The notes under the pieces: generated by a model
What the model saw: the letters and a program-made list of their open reading frames with translations, nothing else
What the model was told of the DNA's origin: nothing
Databases searched by the model: none
In this document: positions 10,801-25,800 of the stretch, one piece after another
How the letters are laid out: each line of letters starts with the position of its first letter
Numbering within the stretch: the first letter of the stretch is position 1
Origin: Enoplolaimus lenunculus
Taxonomy: Eukaryota > Nematoda > Enoplea > Enoplida > Thoracostomopsidae
Length of the DNA stretch: 64,000 nt
NCBI GenBank assembly: GCA_030248215.1
Contig: JASANG010001502.1
Location: 62,001-126,000 of the forward strand
Direction: 5' to 3'
Position numbers and translations under genes: made by a program

Positions 10801-13800
10801 TACACGTTTGAACTTAGCAATAATTTTTTATTTCCATGACTTTCATCGAGCAATACTGTTCTGGCAAAATAATTACTCTTCTTGCAGATGTAGTTATAAA
10901 AAATTATAAGTAAAACAAATATAGAGTATACTTTACCGTACAATGGCTAATGAATATATCTCGGAAAAATGGTAATGTGGTTTTGTGGGCTCGGGCCCAT
11001 GCGGCCCGGGCCTAGGGTGATGCCCCCGGACCCTAATAATCCAGACCGGTTCAAACCCTGGTTTAACATAACTGCGCTGAACCACTGAAATTTATTTTAA
11101 ACTTAATTTTGGGCTTGAAAAATGGATTTAAAATTTTGTTTACACGCTCAGAACTGATTATAAACGAAATTTTACAGCCTAACCAGGATTTTAGTCAGAT
11201 TTAAAAATTAACCAACACAACAAGTTTTACAACTTTACGAGTCAAAACATTTAGTTAATATTTCACATTGAACAAAAGTTATCATTATAGACAGCAACTG
11301 AAGATTATATTCATTAATATTTTGGACAGGTGACATTTTCAAATTTCATCTGAGATCTATAATTTAAGATTATACACAGTTTACAATTGAGAAACGACTA
11401 ACTGGTGCAATTGCAAGCAGTCCCGTAGCCAGCTGACCTTGCTAGAGGGGTTAAAAAATTTTCAGGAGGTTCATACAAAGTTTTCGTTGACTGACAAGCA
11501 AAGGTTGTAAAATTCCTAAGGGAGGCAAAATGTGTTAGGTGGGGCTGAGCACCCTTCCCCTCCATTTAACTACATTCCGATTGCAAGGTGTTGATCTTAA
11601 CCCCTTCTCACATTGAGTTGCCTGTAGGCAACTCAGCGCAATGTATATACGTTAAATGGTATATCGCACCGTGTTTAACAATTGCAACACGTATACATAG
11701 TACTAAATCACCACAAGACGTGAGAGCCCCCTCGGGCTCAAGCGTCAAGCTCCTATAGCTGAGTGGTGATGGTATACGCCTCCCACTCCAGTCACTGGAG
11801 TTCGAATCCTTGCATAAAAGTAGGTCTCAGGGGAAATAGAAAATATTCATGTGAGAAAGGGTTAATGTTTTCAGGGAACCGTCAAACAGACTATTAATCT
11901 GTCGCCGGACGAAGGAGCTGTAGCAGATTTAAGTGTCAACGGAGCAAATTTGGTAGTCTCAACAACAGCTGGAATTATTAAACTTTACGATTTGTCCAGG
12001 CGGTTAGAAACGCAATAAAAATTGTTTGCCAAGTTTGTGACTTATGCAACTTTTACATGTTGCGGTTTTATTTTTGCATCTTTTCGTTATTTTTTAGTTT
12101 TTAGCTGCAATTATTTAGACCAACAAAAGCAACACAACATTTTAACAAAGCATAAAAATGTGTTGTTTTTGCGATTTCAACGTCATTTTCTCTACAGAGC
12201 GGTGCTTTAGTATCCGACCTTCTGTGTCGGTTCCGGTAAAGACTGTAATTTGTGTTATTTATAACTAATATGTTCAAAATGAAACAATATCTCTTCCAAA
12301 AACTCCTAGAATTTACCCTATTTAATGCTTGAAATTTTTAATTTTGAAATCTTAATTTTTAAGTGAAGCGAGACAAATTCATCAAATTCGACAAGTCGCT
12401 GGTGAAATCACTAATTTTGGAACATTTCACACCGTTCGAGTCAATTGTCAAGGAAATCGCGTCAGCTTTACGGTTAAAAAGGTACATTGTAAATTTTAGT
12501 TAGCTGATCTTAACATAAGATGTGTTGAATGACTCAAACTGAGTTACGACTATCAGAACGCAGATTTGTGTTTTGAGTAAATTCAACTGATTCTGAGTTA
12601 ATTAAATTCAGTGACACGGAAACAACTCAGCTCAGAGTGAAAATCAATTCAACTCAGATTGAGTTAATGTTTACTGTTAATATTAACTCAGAAATAACTA
12701 ACTCGCTAGCTGAGTCGACTAATCAACTCATTGCAATTTAAAGTGTTTGATTTTTGCCGATTATTATTTCTACATGGATTTGCCGCTGAAAACCTGTGAA
12801 GTGAAAAATATACGCGTCGCACGGTATAAGCAGGTAGCCGTGGAAGATCTGCTACACGGCTCAGAGTCAAAAACAACCACCCAGAACATTGTACAAAACT
12901 TATGGGGCACATACACTGTGTCGATATATTATGATTAAACAAAGTTCGCGAACAAGAAGCCAAACGCAATTTTACTAATTTGTAATAATAGTGAAATGAC
13001 TTATTTTTTGCATGAAATGTTCCATTTTTATGTTATATAAATTGTTTTACTTTAAAAATAGAAGCCGTACCACGATACTTTCCCAGGGGTTTTACACGCG
13101 CTGGCCTAAGGGGAAAAAGAACGTATTAGAATGAAAATCAAAATAGATTTATGATTTCAGGCTGACGGAAGTACAGATTCAAAGCTATACGTTTGGGAGG
13201 TTGAAACTGACTCTTTAGTATATTTCAATTTTGCAACTGGTTGCACGGATGTTAGCGATAATGAACAGCGGGTTGGAAGTGATAGCAATGTGTAGGCGTA
13301 GACATGGTTGCTGACAGATTGTATTAATAGAAGATTGAGTTTTTTTAAATAGGGATGTGTCGATTAATCGGCATCGGTAATAATCGACACGTTTCGTGAG
13401 TACCAGCATCGGTATCGGCACTGCAAAAAACTGTTGATTCTTTGTCGACGTTTATTGCACATAACAGTCAGTTGGAATGTTATCAATTTTATGTCTGGGC
13501 GGATGTGAATGTGTCTGGTCATTGAAAATGTGATCTCTTGCGTTTGTGTTTGAAAAATTAATTGAAATGAACCGTTCTTTTAAAATTACAATCGTTTATG
13601 ATGGTTACGGATTAAGTCTTCATATAATGATGTGACGTAGTATCCGATCTGTTTATTAAGCATTCGGCATCGGCAAAATAAAAAAATAAGAATCGGCATC
13701 GGCAAAATTTCAAAATAAGAATCGGCATCGGTATCGGCATTAGAAAAAATTTTGATATCAGCACTTAACCCTGTTCGCATATAAGTAACTCAATGCAAAT

Positions 13801-16800
13801 CATGACCGCAAAATAATACACAATGCGCAGTGCAACAACTGTTTCATGTATGAGCAGTACAAAATCTATGTCATATATGAGAGTACTCTGAATTGAAGCG
13901 TCAGGTTCAAACAGTTAAACAGTGATGCGTAGATTCAAATCCTGACTTGAAATTAGATCTCCGATACCATTAATTTTAACAAATTTATTATTTTTTAAAA
14001 GAACTTGAGATTTGTTAAAAGTAAAATATTTAAATTTCAGAAGCACTCCAAGCGAATCAAGACACCTTTTTCAGAAAGCGATTTCCAGCGCAATTCCTCA
14101 AACACATAGTTGGGATGTGAACGAGCCGAGATACCTGGTTTGTGAAGGGACGCCTGTTCGAATCGATTGGACTTCGGAATATTTGTCCGGTCCAAAAAGA
14201 ACTAGCGAAACCGGAAAAGTAAGCACAGCGCTTACTGGCGAATACGGAAATTTCTGAAAGGCGAGCCACGCGAGATGAACAGTGGAAAGAAACTTGCAAG
14301 AGACGCGAGCATGCGTTACACATGCTGACAAAAGTTCAAATTCAACGCACTTTAATTAGTTTGAAAACCTATTGCTAACTGACGATAGATGCTATACACA
14401 TTTGAGCTTTCACACCTTTACTCAGTAAAACATTTTAGGGTGTCAAACAAGCCGCGTGCTTTTTTGTCACGGCTGAACATGGAATGATGCTTCAAGACGT
14501 AATTGATTTTGGCGAGCAATACAATCAGTTTTTTGGTGTTGATATTCCGTATTTATATTTTTCGAAAAACGTAAGTTTAAATCAAAATATTATAAACTGA
14601 AGACCACAGGGTGAACATTTCTGGTCTTGTGAGAATTGCAAAAAATGTTACAATCTACATAACGTGTTTATCTTCGATTTTGTAGTCGGAAGGCACGCAA
14701 AACCAGGGTGTTCAGTCAACCTGTTTATGTTGTTCGCCTCCATTAGAAAAGTTTCTGCTTTGCTTGAAAGCCATCTAAAATCCTTACATATGCCCTTCGG
14801 AAGTTTTTGACCCTTGACCTGGTTACATGCTTGTCCGTGTTGTGGCCTGGAATTGTAGTCTGCTGCCGTACTGTTCCATTATTCAATTATGGCGGTCATT
14901 TTACATAGGTTATTACGATTAAGTTATACAGAAACATTCAAGTATATTAACAAACGAACAACTGCAGCTACTGATGTCAAACTCAACTCATTAGTAGGAG
15001 CAGTCTAATGCGAATAATGTGCTGAATGTCAAGGTTATTAATTTTCTGGCTCGAAATTTATAGAACGTATCACTAACTGGTGGTATACGTTACATGCATT
15101 TGGAAATATAGGCATTAATCTAAATTTGTTCTATGAAGTGTACAGGAGTACATTGGTCATTAATTTTAATTTTAAACTTCAGCAAGAGCTGACGCCAACG
15201 GAACCGGAAGAACTTTCTAGATCAGGCCAAAGTTCCGGTATTGAAATATTTCTATCGAAAAGTGTTATACGCCGAACTTGTCGAGATTTCGCTGGCTTGG
15301 ATAATGTAGACGCGAGTATACGACAAGCTATGACGGATTTCAGCTTTTTTGTCACCGTTGGCAACATGGACGAAGCCTTCAAAGCGATTAAGTTAATCAA
15401 AAGGTACACACGGCGAATGGCTATTCATAGCAGGATTCTACTGGACGGGTGTTTTCTATTAATTGGTAAAAAACCGAGGCCTGCAGCCCGGGGGGATCAT
15501 TGGAGCTCCTTTCGCTTCCCCCATCTGTCATTTTTTGAAAAAAATTTAGTCTTTGAGTAAAGTCATATCATACCGTCGTATGCCGCTGCGGTCTTTTGAC
15601 CCATATTTCCTAACTTGGTCATCCAGCTTAGTTTTAAAATATGCATCATTTACGTTTCAAGTAGAATTTCAAGTTGTCAATTCCAAAACTTTCTATATTA
15701 GTGCCAGGGTTTTAACAGGAACAAAATTTTGCCGGAACAGGAACAGGAACACGAATTGATTTCTTTGCAGGAACCGGAATTTGAAATAATTTTCATTACC
15801 GAAAATTACTTTGCTTAAGGTTACTTTATTGCAGTCCCTCAAAAACGTTCTAACCCCTGATCTTTACATCGGCCAGAAGTTTTTAAACTCCAGCATCAGT
15901 TACCAACCCTAGAAACGCATTCTCAAAAAATTTTATAGAACGCAATCCCGTTATTTTTGCAAAATCCTGTCCGCGTCCATGACATGAAGTACGCGAGATG
16001 TTTTGTAAAAAGGTTGCAAGATTTTGTTCTTTGACAGTGAAACAGTTTGGGAACACATGGCGTCGTTGTGCGTCAGTACAGGCAGGACCGATGTCGCCGC
16101 CGTTTGCTTGGGCAACATGGGCGACGCAAAAGGCGCACGGGCACTACGAGAAGCCAAGCATTCGTATCCAGATCAACCTAATATTCAGCTGGCAATATTA
16201 GCAGTACATCTAGGCATGCATGTGAGCCAATTTTGTTTTAGAGGTGAACTGGCTATTTGAACTACACCAGAAATACCCAGTAGGCCGGTTGAAGTATGAG
16301 CCACTCAACACAATAAGAAAATCTTGGTTACACAACCGCATTTCTAAACAATCACCGGCAGACCGCTTGACGGGCCAGTAGCCAGAGAGGGCCAGGGGCC
16401 ACAGCCCATTAAGAAAAATTTTGTCCATTCCCCAGAAAATGTTCACCCGTGCTTCTAAGTCATCGAAATTCCTTGTATTGCGATCATGAAAAATGTTTAG
16501 CCGACTAGAATGGTAAGCTGGCTACGGTCTGCTGCTTTATACCAAATTTCCAAGGACCAAATTTTAGTGCCAGGCAAACCAAGATAGTTTTCAACGACCT
16601 GCTGAGATTTAAAAATCTTTTAATATACTGTAAAATTAATTTTATGCTATTGAAGCATAGTAGCCCTACTGTTGAAAAGTGTTTAGACAAAGAAATTATT
16701 TGATGGGCTCTTAAGTTTTGTAGTGTCATTGAATTATTGTGACAGAGTTAATTGCTTAGGCTAAAAACGTTTCATGGGCAGTGGCAGATCCCGAAATTTT

Positions 16801-19800
16801 TGCCAGAGAAGAAGCGGAACTGCAAAAATTATAAAACGCAATTTTTACTGTATGCTATACATTTGCTAATTTTCTCGGAGAAGGAAATTGTAAGGTAGGG
16901 ATCTTACCATTTTATAGCACAAAATTTTTCTGACGAAGACCTGGTTTGGATCCATTAATGTTCGCGGGTTAGGCAACGTGCATTGAAATTTAATGATTTG
17001 GCTTTATTTGACTTCTAATCAGTAATTTTTATGTGTCTAAATTTTGAAGAAGTACTAATTCATTACTGTTTTAGGTTTAAATTTAGCCTGGAAAGGGCAA
17101 GTTGCCAGAATTTTTAACTCATACGGGTGTTGCAAACGATTAGTTTAAAGTCAGACCTTACACAATCGCTCTGATCACGCTCCTGGGCTGAAATTTTGGG
17201 AACTAAAAAAATATTTTCTAGGATCAAAATATTTAAGGTTAAAATATAGTGTTACAAATGTATAATTTCATAAGTTATCGAGAGTTAGAAAAAAAGTTTC
17301 AAAATTAAAATTATAATTGCAGGAAGATGCCGAACGTCTGTTCAAGCAAGCAGGACGGTATGATTTGCTCAACAAGCTACACATCAGTTCTGGGAATTGG
17401 AAAAAAGTAAAGTTTAGTAATAGTTTATGAGATGAGTTTTTGCACAATTTCACGCCAACGAAATTTGTCACTAATTCTGAAACAAAATTTTGCTATTTAA
17501 AGCGACGGCCCATGTATAGAACAGAGCCAGAACAGTAGTATAAGCATATTCCTAACCCTAAGGCTAAGCCTTAGCCTAAGCCTAAGCGTATGGATGAGCC
17601 TAATCCTAAGCCTATGCCTAAGCAAAAAAATTAGTCTAAAGCTTAAACTGACTCTATTATAGCCCCTCCGGAAAACGATTCAGCCCTGTTCTATACATAA
17701 GCCAAAGCGACTAAGAAATTAAAAGAACAAGCTACTTTTGCCAGAATGCCAAAAACAGATACCGCGAGCCAAACCTTTCAAATATTTGAATCTCATTTCG
17801 AATCAGGTCACTCAGGCCAAGTTCTTATCGACCTGCACGTTTCTATAAGTGACTATAAATACTTATATTTCTATTTCGTAACGTAATTTGAACATCACAG
17901 CTAAAACAGCTATTGTAATGTTTTAAAATATAATATACTTACAGTCTGCAGTCCGCACTAACGTTCTACTGCAAAAATGCATACGAATTTTATTGTGTGG
18001 AGTTTGGTTGTTTGCTTATTTATAGGACAGTGCTATAAACAAAGGAAGTTGTTTAATGCCTATGATGATTTCTGACCCAAAAATAATACTTGCCTTGGTG
18101 TCTGAGCTAAAAGTATTATTGACTTTGGACATTTATTTGGGCTAAAATCAGGGCCGGATTAAGTTGGTGGGAGGTCCTGAGATTAGGGGGTCTGGAGCCC
18201 GTATGACTGGCAGTCCCGGAGCCCATATGACTAGCAGGCCCTTTTATTAACCATAATTATTTTATACGTTACAGCTTAAAGTAATACATTTTAATAAAAC
18301 AAATTGTACCAAAAGTACTAAAAAGATGATTATAAATTTTCCTTGCTCCCAGTCTGAAAACTGACCATCGGGGCGGCCGCTAGTAAGCGAAGCTCGAGTA
18401 ACACTTCTACAGACCGCGAAAACTGCCGTCGTACTCTTGGTGCAGTGAGTAACAGGGCGTTTCTGCTGCTGAATTATCGGAGCAGAGATCTTGATTGGTG
18501 CAAAAATGTGCTACAAAAGTACATACGACTCATTTTAGTTTGACTTAGCAGTCAAATCTGTAATACCGGAACCGGAGATAACAAAATTTCCAGTAGCCAA
18601 AGCGGCAGGTAAAACGAAATTAGGCAGTTACAATAGCGTTTTATTTGGTAAGCAAATATATGTTTGAAAAAGTGTTTAGTTTTTGCTTATTTTAAAAAAT
18701 CCCAACAAATAACTAGTAAAATTGTACCAAAACTAAAAGTTAGTCCCATCGAACAAAATATAATATTTGTGCAACTATGTAAAATTGTACTACCGAAATT
18801 GCCGGAACCTTCCGCAGAAACCCTACTGTAGAAAGAGGTAAATTGTCTACCGTAGTCACAGCTGCGGTTGTATACTGAACGGTGAAGAAATTCTAGTAGA
18901 GAATTTGCAATAAAATTATGATTTAGCAAAAACTGTTCTTTTGTATTTATAATACATATTTCTTTGATGATTGCCGCGAGCGAAACAGAGTGACCGCCCG
19001 AGGGTGGGGACAAAAAGAAAGAAATGGTCAAGAAATTATATACAAACATTTACATTAAGTGTTCTATGATCAACTAAAGCGCAAACTGAATATACGAAAT
19101 AAGGCACAATCGGCAAACATACCTAGCGTTGCGAGAGTCCTGAGTTCGAATGCTTTCCCACACAGAGTGTACAACGATCAACTAAAGCAAACGGTTTACT
19201 CGAAATAATACACAGCGCGTAGTGTTTAAAACACGACTCCAATGCGAGAGTCACAGGTTTAAATTATAGCTTGAAATCAGATCTGAAATGAAATATAAAA
19301 TATTTATGCGGCAAACGGGTTTTAAATCCTGGCAATATTTTTTTACAGGCAATGGATGTCGCAGAAAAACAAGATCGTTTGCATCGACGCAATACTCATT
19401 ACAATTATGCGCAGTACTTAGAGTCAATAGGTGCCGTTCAAGGAGCAATCGATCAGTAAGTATGTAACCAGAAAAGGGCTGAGAAAGAGAGTCCCAACGA
19501 GCAGTGGCGGATCTAGGATCTCAAAATGAGGGGGCCAAAATTTCACAGGTAATAAACTTACTTTTGACCCATACACAAACCACGAACTATTGTCACAAAA
19601 TTGCTATATAATTTTTGTCGAGATGCTGTTGGGGGGCACGGCCGGGGTGGCCCCCCATGGATCCGCCAGTGCCAACGAGGGTACAGACTCGCAGTAGGAC
19701 GTCGTTTTGTTTAAGGTCACCCAAAACGGATAAGTCTATTAGCCTAAAACGAGACCTCGCTTTTATACAACTTGCGTAATATGCGTATACCTGGTACTGT

Positions 19801-22800
19801 ATTGACCCGAATAAGATTGGGAGGGGTAATAAGACGGGGGGCTCCCCATTTCGAGTTTGAATCAATTGGAGTCCGTATCCCTAATAAGAGTCCGTAAGCG
19901 GATAGAGTCTCTAAACCCTAATTAGAGTCCACAAATGTCAAATAACCCTAATTGTAGCGCATAAATGACTTCTGGACCAAATAACTTGAGTTCGAAACTT
20001 TAAAGCGTACTTAAATTTTGAAAGTACATTCCTAAGTATAACCTTGTATTATCGCTCAAGTTATTGACACAAGACAAATAAACGTTTAATTCAACGGATA
20101 ATTGCAGTACCGGATATATATCAGCGACGAAAGGCGGCGGAGCTTGGGTTAAAAAAACTAACAGTCTGTTACCGAATAACAATGGGGGCACCCTCTGGAG
20201 AGGCCAAATCAATATCAGTCCCCACTCTTATTCGGGTCACTACAGTAACATTGATTAATTTATGACAGTATTAATTGGCACTGTTCGGATTAGAAATAAT
20301 GACAAAAAACGTTATTTAAAACGTTCTTTGCGTTAAGTGCGGCCAATGCCCGGCCGGCCACAAAATGTGCCGTAGCCCAGTGTTACGACCACTCGTTTGT
20401 GACACACGTTGAGGTTGGGTCGCTACGACACATTTTGTGGCCCTGCCGACTTTTATATTGTGATCGGCGACGTATAAGTTCCTGGCATAAGCTTAAATCA
20501 ATATATTTTGTTCCAAACCTGTTTTATACGAGAATCGTGGTTTTCGGTGTTTTTAGGCCAACTGGCAGTATTTTAATTGGTTGAAAATTTTTAGCTACGA
20601 AAAATCGGACACATATCGCACAGAATTACCTCGAATGTTATTTGATAATCCAAAATTACTCGAAGAGTACGTGGAAAAGTCCGATGATGCGTAAGTAGAT
20701 TTCATCGGGTTCGTCCGTATCGGCAAATGACTATAGCACATATGAGTACTTAACGGTAGTTATTTGAACAAGTAACCGTGATAGTTTCTGGGCCCGTAGC
20801 GACGGAGGGACAGAGGGGAGGCGGCTAAGCCTTCCTTAAAAATTTTAGCTCTTCCCTAAAAAATTTGCAACATTGCTTGTAAGTCAACGAAAAACCTTTT
20901 ATGACCCTCCTGACAACATTTTAGCCCGTTCCTAGCAAGGAGAGCAGGCTACGGGCGTGGCAGATTCTCTCAAAGCTCTAAGCGGACATTCGACTCCGCC
21001 AGAATCAAATTCGACTCATGAGTCGAATTTTGACTCAGTTTGTGTAGTCAGGAAAAGCCTATTTCGGAGAAAGCCAATTAACTCGCCATTGTGTCCTGTG
21101 TACCATCTGAGAAATAATAAGTATGCAACATAAAAAAATTTTATCGCAGTCCAACAGTTCAACGATTTTTCAGCATATATCGTCGTAGGCTTTTTTGCAA
21201 AATTCAGCGCGATCAAAGCGTTCAAAACTGCCACACAGTTAGAAATCGCCTCGCTTAAAGGCATGTACTTTTATGTAAAATGCAAAAACTTTGATTACCG
21301 AAATCGTGGGAATCTCAGGCATAAATTCTGTTGGAGCCATAATCGGAGGTCGGCTTTTCGCGACAGTCCGAACCGGAATCAGGCTGGCTGTACCCAACTG
21401 AAACGATTTCGTAAACTTTGTAAGTTAAAATCGGTTTTGGTGTTTAACATTTACAACAATTTTAATCAATAACATTTTGTTTCAGGTATTTGAGGAAATG
21501 GTGGGCACAATACTTGGAAAGTTTGGGTCAAATTGACGAAGCGATTAGTTTCTACACCGCCGCTAACGATAACCTTTCACTGGTCAGACTGCACTGCTAT
21601 ATGGGATCTTTAGAGAAGGTATGAAGATGTATTGAATTTTGTTTTGTTTTGGTCTGGTAATAACTATTCACGATTGCTGCGGCATTGTTAGAGTAGTGGT
21701 AAATTGAAAGTTTCATTTTCCGCAACGCGGACGTAAAATAATGTGGACGACGCATAAAACACATAAAAACACATCAACAGTCTTGGTAAAAAACAAATAA
21801 GGAATCATGCCAAAAGTAGAAATAAATTGCTATTTAAAACTCTTCCCGAATACAAGCAGCCTGTAAAACGCTATTTTGCAAGCGGAATAGTTTGAAACTT
21901 GAAAAAACAGCTTTTGTAAAAACAGAAAGTTAACGCTTCTAAACAATTGTCTAAACTAAAATTTCAGCGTTAAAATGCTTTTTTCGCAACGAAAAATGGT
22001 GTTTTACACTTTTGCCACGATCACTGAGGCTGTTTTCGTGGCATTTTTTTACGTCATTAGTTTTGGTTTTGTTTCGGACTACAGCAACAATAATTTCAAA
22101 AACTTTTTGGTCAATTTGGAATCCAGGAATATTTTTGCTTTCTGTGTGAATGTTTTTAGGCAGCTGAAATTGCAAATGCGAGCAACGATAAAGCGGCTTC
22201 GTATCATGTCGCACGACAATGCGAACAAGACGGACAACCACAGAAAGCTGTTCATTTTTTCACAAAGGCTGAAGCGTACAGCAGCGCTATTCGTTTGTGT
22301 AAGGTAAACGGTTAATTTTTGCTGTTTGAATCTTTGATGATATTTTGAACGATTCAGCAAGATATCCGTTTTCGTTTCTGGTAAAAATCGGTGTCCATTT
22401 TCGTTTCCGCTAAAGAAATAAAAAGGCGTTCTGTTAATAGTTATAAATCTTTAGATAAAAGTGGTATTTTTTCTTTAGGAAAACGGTCTTGAAGATCACG
22501 TGGCTCAGTTGGCTTTGATGAGTGGTGAAGCGGATATGATCGAAGCTGCAAAATTTTACGAGGATCGGCAAGGACAAGCCGATAAAGCAGTAATGCTGTA
22601 TCACAAGGTTAGCGATATCACAGTCGATGGTTACCAATTAAACAAGAGTATGCAACTGTGCACATTCTTATATATTAGACGTAAATCGTATTCTTAAAAC
22701 AACAGTATGCAACTGAGTATATTTTGTGTACATAAGAATGTGCACAGTACGCGTCGCTTGTTGGCAAACACCACCCATTGCTAGAGCTTAAGCTTATTTA

Positions 22801-25800
22801 AACAAATAATTATATGGTTTGCTACTGTTGTGTAAATGATCCTATATTGTCATAAAAGTCTGTTTCAGGCAGGACTGTTTGGACGAGCTCTTGATTTAGC
22901 GTTTCGAACGGAACAATTTTCAGCGCTTGACTTAATCGCTGCTGATTTGCATGCCGATTCAGATGCACGAGTGCTCGAACGATGCGCTGAATTTTTTATG
23001 CGAAACAAACAATACAACAAAGCGATTCAGTTGCTTGGATACGCGAAAAAGGTACTTTCGAATTTAACTGAAAGCAAAACAATTGGATATTTTGAAACAT
23101 TAATAACAAAACAAGAAAATTTTCATAATAAAAATTAAGAATTCTTTTATTGTGTAGTATTTTTATCAAAACGCTGCAGTTTCTGCGTTTTCGAATACGA
23201 TGAGTGACCACTGAAAAATGCTGTTTATCCGTCATAAATGTACAAAGTGTGAACTTGAAAACTTACAACTGATAAAAGAAACTACAAGTCAACACAGTTG
23301 CACAAGGGTTCAACTTTCATATGATCTGGAGTGCTGGTATATTACATATTTAACAATCTTGTTCCCATGCAAAGGTCAATTTAACTCACCACACAACTTG
23401 GAAAAGTCAGGATATGCTATGCAACTTAATACTTCCTATATGCTCAAATTACAATTTAGAATGATATGTAGAAATATAGACGCCACGCATACTTTTGTTA
23501 TAGTTAATAAATCTACAGTAGTTTCTCTCATGGTGTAGATTTTTGTTTAGAAACATATCACGCAGCCTATGCCAACAGAATTGCAATTACATAAGTGCAG
23601 TAACTGCCAAGTGGCTCGTGTCAAAAATAAAAAACGTTAGCCTAAGCCTAGGCCTAAGCCAAACTGTAAGAAGGAGTTTATTCTTAAGCCTAAGCCTACT
23701 CGTAAGCGTAAGCCAAACAAAAGAATTAGTCTAAAGCATAAGCTTCCCACAGAAAAACGTTCCGCCCCTTATCTTTCCATGGGCCAAATATAGTAATTGA
23801 TAATTGTAACAATTTGGCTAATAATTACGACTTATTTATTATTTTGAGTGTGAACAAGCAATAGAGCTGTGCACAAAACGAAATGTTCCAATAACTGAAA
23901 CAATGGCTGAAGCTTTGACTCCGACTAAAGGTGTGTTGTAAATGTTCATTGACCAAAATCAAAACAGAAATTTTGTATCCCATCAACAGTTGAGGATTAA
24001 ACTTGATATTTACCGTATGGTTAGCTTGTGTTGGTGGAAACATATCGTATTTGAAACATTATTCATCATTGATGCAACGAAAAGTTAATAATCACTCCAA
24101 ACCAGAGTATAACCGGATATTCGTTTCCGTTGTTTTTATTATTCGTTAACATCCTGTTTTCACCTCATCACACAAGGATATTTTCTATTTCATGTGAGAT
24201 ATAATTTCAAGGTAGGATTCGAAGCGTAGTTTCTCAAATTATAGAAGTGTTTACAATCTTCGGTTGACTGTAAAGAACTTGAAGGTCTAACCGATTGGAT
24301 TCTCACGTCTTAAGAAGATTTTTACTCTACATAGGTGTAATAATTGTTAATCACTGCACCTTGCACTACAGTTGTTTCTAACCTTCGTGTATACATCAGA
24401 AGTTGAAATTCTTATTTTCAAATTATTTTCAGATATTATTCCAGACGCGGCTCAACGGAACTCATTGTTAAAAAAGTTAGCTGAATGCTGCATGAAACAA
24501 GGCTTGTATCACACAGCAGCAAAGAAATTCACACAAGCTGGAGATAAGACAGAAGTAAATATTAATGAAACTGATTTATGATTTATCCATTAATCCTTTC
24601 TCACATGAATATTTTCTATTTCATCTGAGATGTTACTTTATGCCAGAATTTAACTGCCAAAGGTTAATGTAGAAGACGTTTATCGTACCTTCACGAATAG
24701 CTTTAGGAGCTTGACATTCAGCTCTAGGCGGCTCTTACGTCTCACCGGGATTTTTTACCCACTTGTACGCGTTGTAACTGTTTACGACCAGGGTGCACCC
24801 AGAGGTGTAAGATACTGAAACTGGAGCCGAAAATCAACAAAATTTCTCGGAGCCGAAGCCGGTGGCGCAGGTGAAACGAAATTACGTAGCTACAAATGTT
24901 TAATTTGTTAATTTTAGCAAATATCTTTAGTGTCGCCAAAATTGTTGAATGTGGTCTCATTGTTTAAGAAATCCCAACAATTAACACTTTAAAATTGTTC
25001 CATAAAGCCGAAGCTAAACGCACCGAACGATACAGTTTTTTGTTTATCTGTGAAAACTTAACTACTGACATTGCCAGAACTTCTGTCAAAAATTATTCCA
25101 AAGCCGGAAGTCTCTTTGATCGGAGCCGGACTCAGACCTCCGGTTGTACCCTGTTTAACACTGTGCGCTATGGATTTTTTACGTATACAAATTGACCTGC
25201 GTAGCTTATAGCTGATTCTGTCTGAAAAATCGTCGAATTTTAGAAATAGTCTACGATGACTTGATAAGGTAACAGCGTGAAACTTACCATTATTCGCGTG
25301 GTATAAAATGTACCAGGATGCGTTGTGTTTTGACCACATTTCAGGGGGAATGATTAATGTTGCCTTCAACACGACTAACTTTGCTTTAATATTTTATATT
25401 AATATAACCAAGAGTGCATGATACAAGAGTGTGCAACTCCATGGGGTCCTGCACGGTACAAAACGTTCCACCGGGCGTTGCGTTTTTGGCCGAATCCCTT
25501 ATTTTGTTGGGATCGCTGGTACATGTAATAATCCTAAATTAAACTATAAGCGGAGCATTTTGGATGCCGGATGCACAGAGTGCCATGGTTCGCATAGGTT
25601 GTAGCCCCCTTTAATTGGATCGATCATGAAACGCAACGCGTGCCGAGTACATTCTTTCATTCACAGAATGCAACCAGTTCATACTTCTGTCCAAGTATGC
25701 ATCATACACTCTTGATATAACCGGTCGTTTTCGATGCTGCACAAAGTGCTATAGATTTTCGATCCCCGCACAAATTGTAACCTCAGCCAATAATGAGGAT

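Noticed and set aside
12022-12210. 62-codon plus-strand frame after IFT140 exon 6
   Set aside because: Intron sequence; no splice link and low-complexity T-rich composition.
14041-14218. IFT140 exon 9 starting at 14041 after TTTCAG
   Set aside because: No donor of the required phase exists in exon 8. Starting at 14010 after CTTGAG fits the phase and matches the length of the vertebrate protein.
15468-15515. CTGCAGCCCGGGGGGATC-like stretch resembling a cloning-vector polylinker
   Set aside because: AGGCCTGCAGCCCGGGGGGATCATTGGAGCTCC does look like a modified polylinker, but it is short, imperfect and inside an intron between correct exons; contamination cannot be shown from sequence alone.
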